NCBI GenBank assembly: GCA_030611625.1
Contig: JAUWPK010000205.1
Location: 1 to 6,799, forward strand
Source: Promethearchaeum sp.
GTDB taxonomy: Archaea; Asgardarchaeota; Lokiarchaeia; Sigyniarchaeales; Promethearchaeaceae
Length of the DNA: 6,799 nucleotides
Reading direction: 5' to 3'
This document shows, in pieces, positions 5,936 through 6,799 of this stretch; position 1 is the stretch's first letter, and the number at the start of each line of letters is the position of its first letter. The notes under the pieces are model-generated. The model worked only from the letters and a program-made list of their open reading frames with translations. It searched no databases and was not told the origin of the DNA. Position numbers and translations under genes: made by a program.

Positions 5936-6799
5936 ATGCCCGAGAGTATTGGAAACTTAAGTAGGGAAGACCTACTAAATCGCGCTAAGAAATATTTTTT
6001 TTCATTGGGACTAGATGATGGTGCAGCTAGGTTGTGTAAGAAAAATTTCCAATATGGATTAGCAAAATTACATTATGCGCAAGAAAAGCTTGGAATGGAA
6101 CCAAATGCAACATTTATTTCAACACCCGATGAAACAGTTTCACGTAATGTTAAAAGATGGATGTCTGGTTATGGATACGGAGGAAAACTGATAACAGGAG
6201 ATCCAAATGATCCATTAATTTTTATTGATGTAAAACCTAATGCTTGCGGTATGCTGGTTGGTGGTTTAAATAAATTACCCCATCCGGATGAAGTCATTAA
6301 AACTATAAATGAAATAATTAAGGACGATTATTTTATCGATGATATTAAACTTCAATGGGATTATAAAAAGAGCAACCACTTTATTGATATTTTCGAGATG
6401 AGAGAGGATGATGAATATAGTCCAAATAAGAAATTAAAATCAAAATTTAAATTCATCATACACGGATCCGTTCCTGAACTGAGAAATGCAACTGATAAAG
6501 GTCCTGGGTTATATTATGACACATCAAAAGAATTAAGAGATATGTGTAAGAAAATTGAAACTCCATATGGAAAAGTATATTATTTGGATGGGAATGATGC
6601 GAAAGAATATTTGAGATTCTTTATGTATGCTAAAAAAATCGCAGCAGAAAAAAGAAAAAAAGCAGGTGAATTGCTATTTGGTAAATTTGTAGAAATTTCA
6701 AATCCCATGCACCAAGGTTTATTATCATATGGAGAAATGCTGTTAGGAGCCCAGCACATAACAGAACAAAAGGATAAATTATTCCCCGTTGCATTAAGA
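5936..6799 (+). CDS. Divergent, shortened RtcB-like protein (RNA 3'-P/2',3'-cyclic-P ligase superfamily), partial
   Basis: The reading frame is open from ATG 5936 to the last base of the window (288 codons, no stop). An in-frame TAG at 5927 and the TATA box at 5902-5915 fix the start, giving a leaderless mRNA. RtcB ligases join RNA ends carrying 3'-phosphate or 2',3'-cyclic phosphate to 5'-OH ends, using GTP and Mn2+. From memory, the sequence lines up with archaeal RtcB as follows: SGYGYGG (78-84) with the HQGYGFPIGG region; PNACGM with C104 at the metal-binding Cys; SNHFIDI with N147-H148 at the Asn-His pair of GSGNHF; IHGS with H176 at HTGSRG; a helix at about 221-247 with the 'YxxAMxxAxxxAxxNR' helix; and NPMHQG with H259 at DVAHN. 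The catalytic GTP-linked His would lie beyond the edge. Oddities are a C104-to-H148 spacing of 44 (about 105 in known RtcB), no Asp three before C104, and HGSVPE in place of HTGSRG. It may be a paralogue with another substrate. Family membership is probable; activity is unproven. Confidence 0.66.
   Translation, partial: MPESIGNLSREDLLNRAKKYFFSLGLDDGAARLCKKNFQYGLAKLHYAQEKLGMEPNATFISTPDETVSRNVKRWMSGYGYGGKLITGDPNDPLIFIDVKPNACGMLVGGLNKLPHPDEVIKTINEIIKDDYFIDDIKLQWDYKKSNHFIDIFEMREDDEYSPNKKLKSKFKFIIHGSVPELRNATDKGPGLYYDTSKELRDMCKKIETPYGKVYYLDGNDAKEYLRFFMYAKKIAAEKRKKAGELLFGKFVEISNPMHQGLLSYGEMLLGAQHITEQKDKLFPVALR

Noticed and set aside
1..6799. CRISPR arrays, insertion sequences, riboswitches, defence cassettes
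   Set aside because: No regularly spaced repeats, terminal inverted repeats, transposase or nuclease-effector motifs, or known riboswitch cores were seen on either strand.
4285..6799. GDPD, HD hydrolase and RtcB-like protein as one RNA-end-processing system
   Set aside because: They belong to phosphoester-chemistry families and are neighbours, but they lie in opposite orientations with separate promoters and terminators, so position alone does not support a joint pathway.

Overview
The window is about 30% G+C by eye and looks archaeal. AT-rich TATA-like boxes lie 23-30 bases before most gene starts, several transcripts would be leaderless or nearly so, oligo-T tracts stand where terminators are expected, and the tRNA gene carries no encoded CCA. 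Two long membrane-anchored proteins are rich in N-x-S/T sequons, and a tandem winged-helix regulator of a common archaeal type is present. The style (low G+C, large unassigned surface proteins with Ig-like modules, a GDPD and an RtcB-family protein) would suit an Asgard/Lokiarchaeia-type or similar uncultured archaeon, but the sequence alone does not settle the lineage.

Left part (1-2185, minus strand): the 5' part of a tandem winged-helix DNA-binding protein runs off the left edge. Upstream of it on the same strand is a receptor-like protein with signal peptide, two Ig-like modules, one membrane helix and a 135-residue cytoplasmic tail of unknown family. Middle (2186-4063, plus strand): a divergent promoter region, then a membrane-anchored extracellular protein of probable beta-propeller fold. 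Directly after its stop, in the same frame, lies a 64-codon remnant of a paralogue's C-terminus.

Right part (4064-6799): a tRNA-Gly(GCC) gene; a cytosolic glycerophosphodiester phosphodiesterase (GDPD); an HD-domain phosphohydrolase convergent with it, their stop codons overlapping by 4 bases; a 251-base divergent intergenic region; and the first 288 codons of a divergent, shortened RtcB-like protein that continues past the right edge.

There is no obvious single operon. Nearly every gene has its own promoter-like element. The three enzymes on the right all belong to phosphoester-chemistry families (GDPD, HD hydrolase, RtcB-like ligase), but nothing in the sequence shows that they act in one pathway. 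The most notable item is the RtcB-like protein. It keeps the Cys, Asn-His, His and His positions of the RtcB active site, but lacks about 60 residues between the first two and has altered flanking motifs. Next are the receptor-like protein with an unassigned tail and the paralogue remnant.
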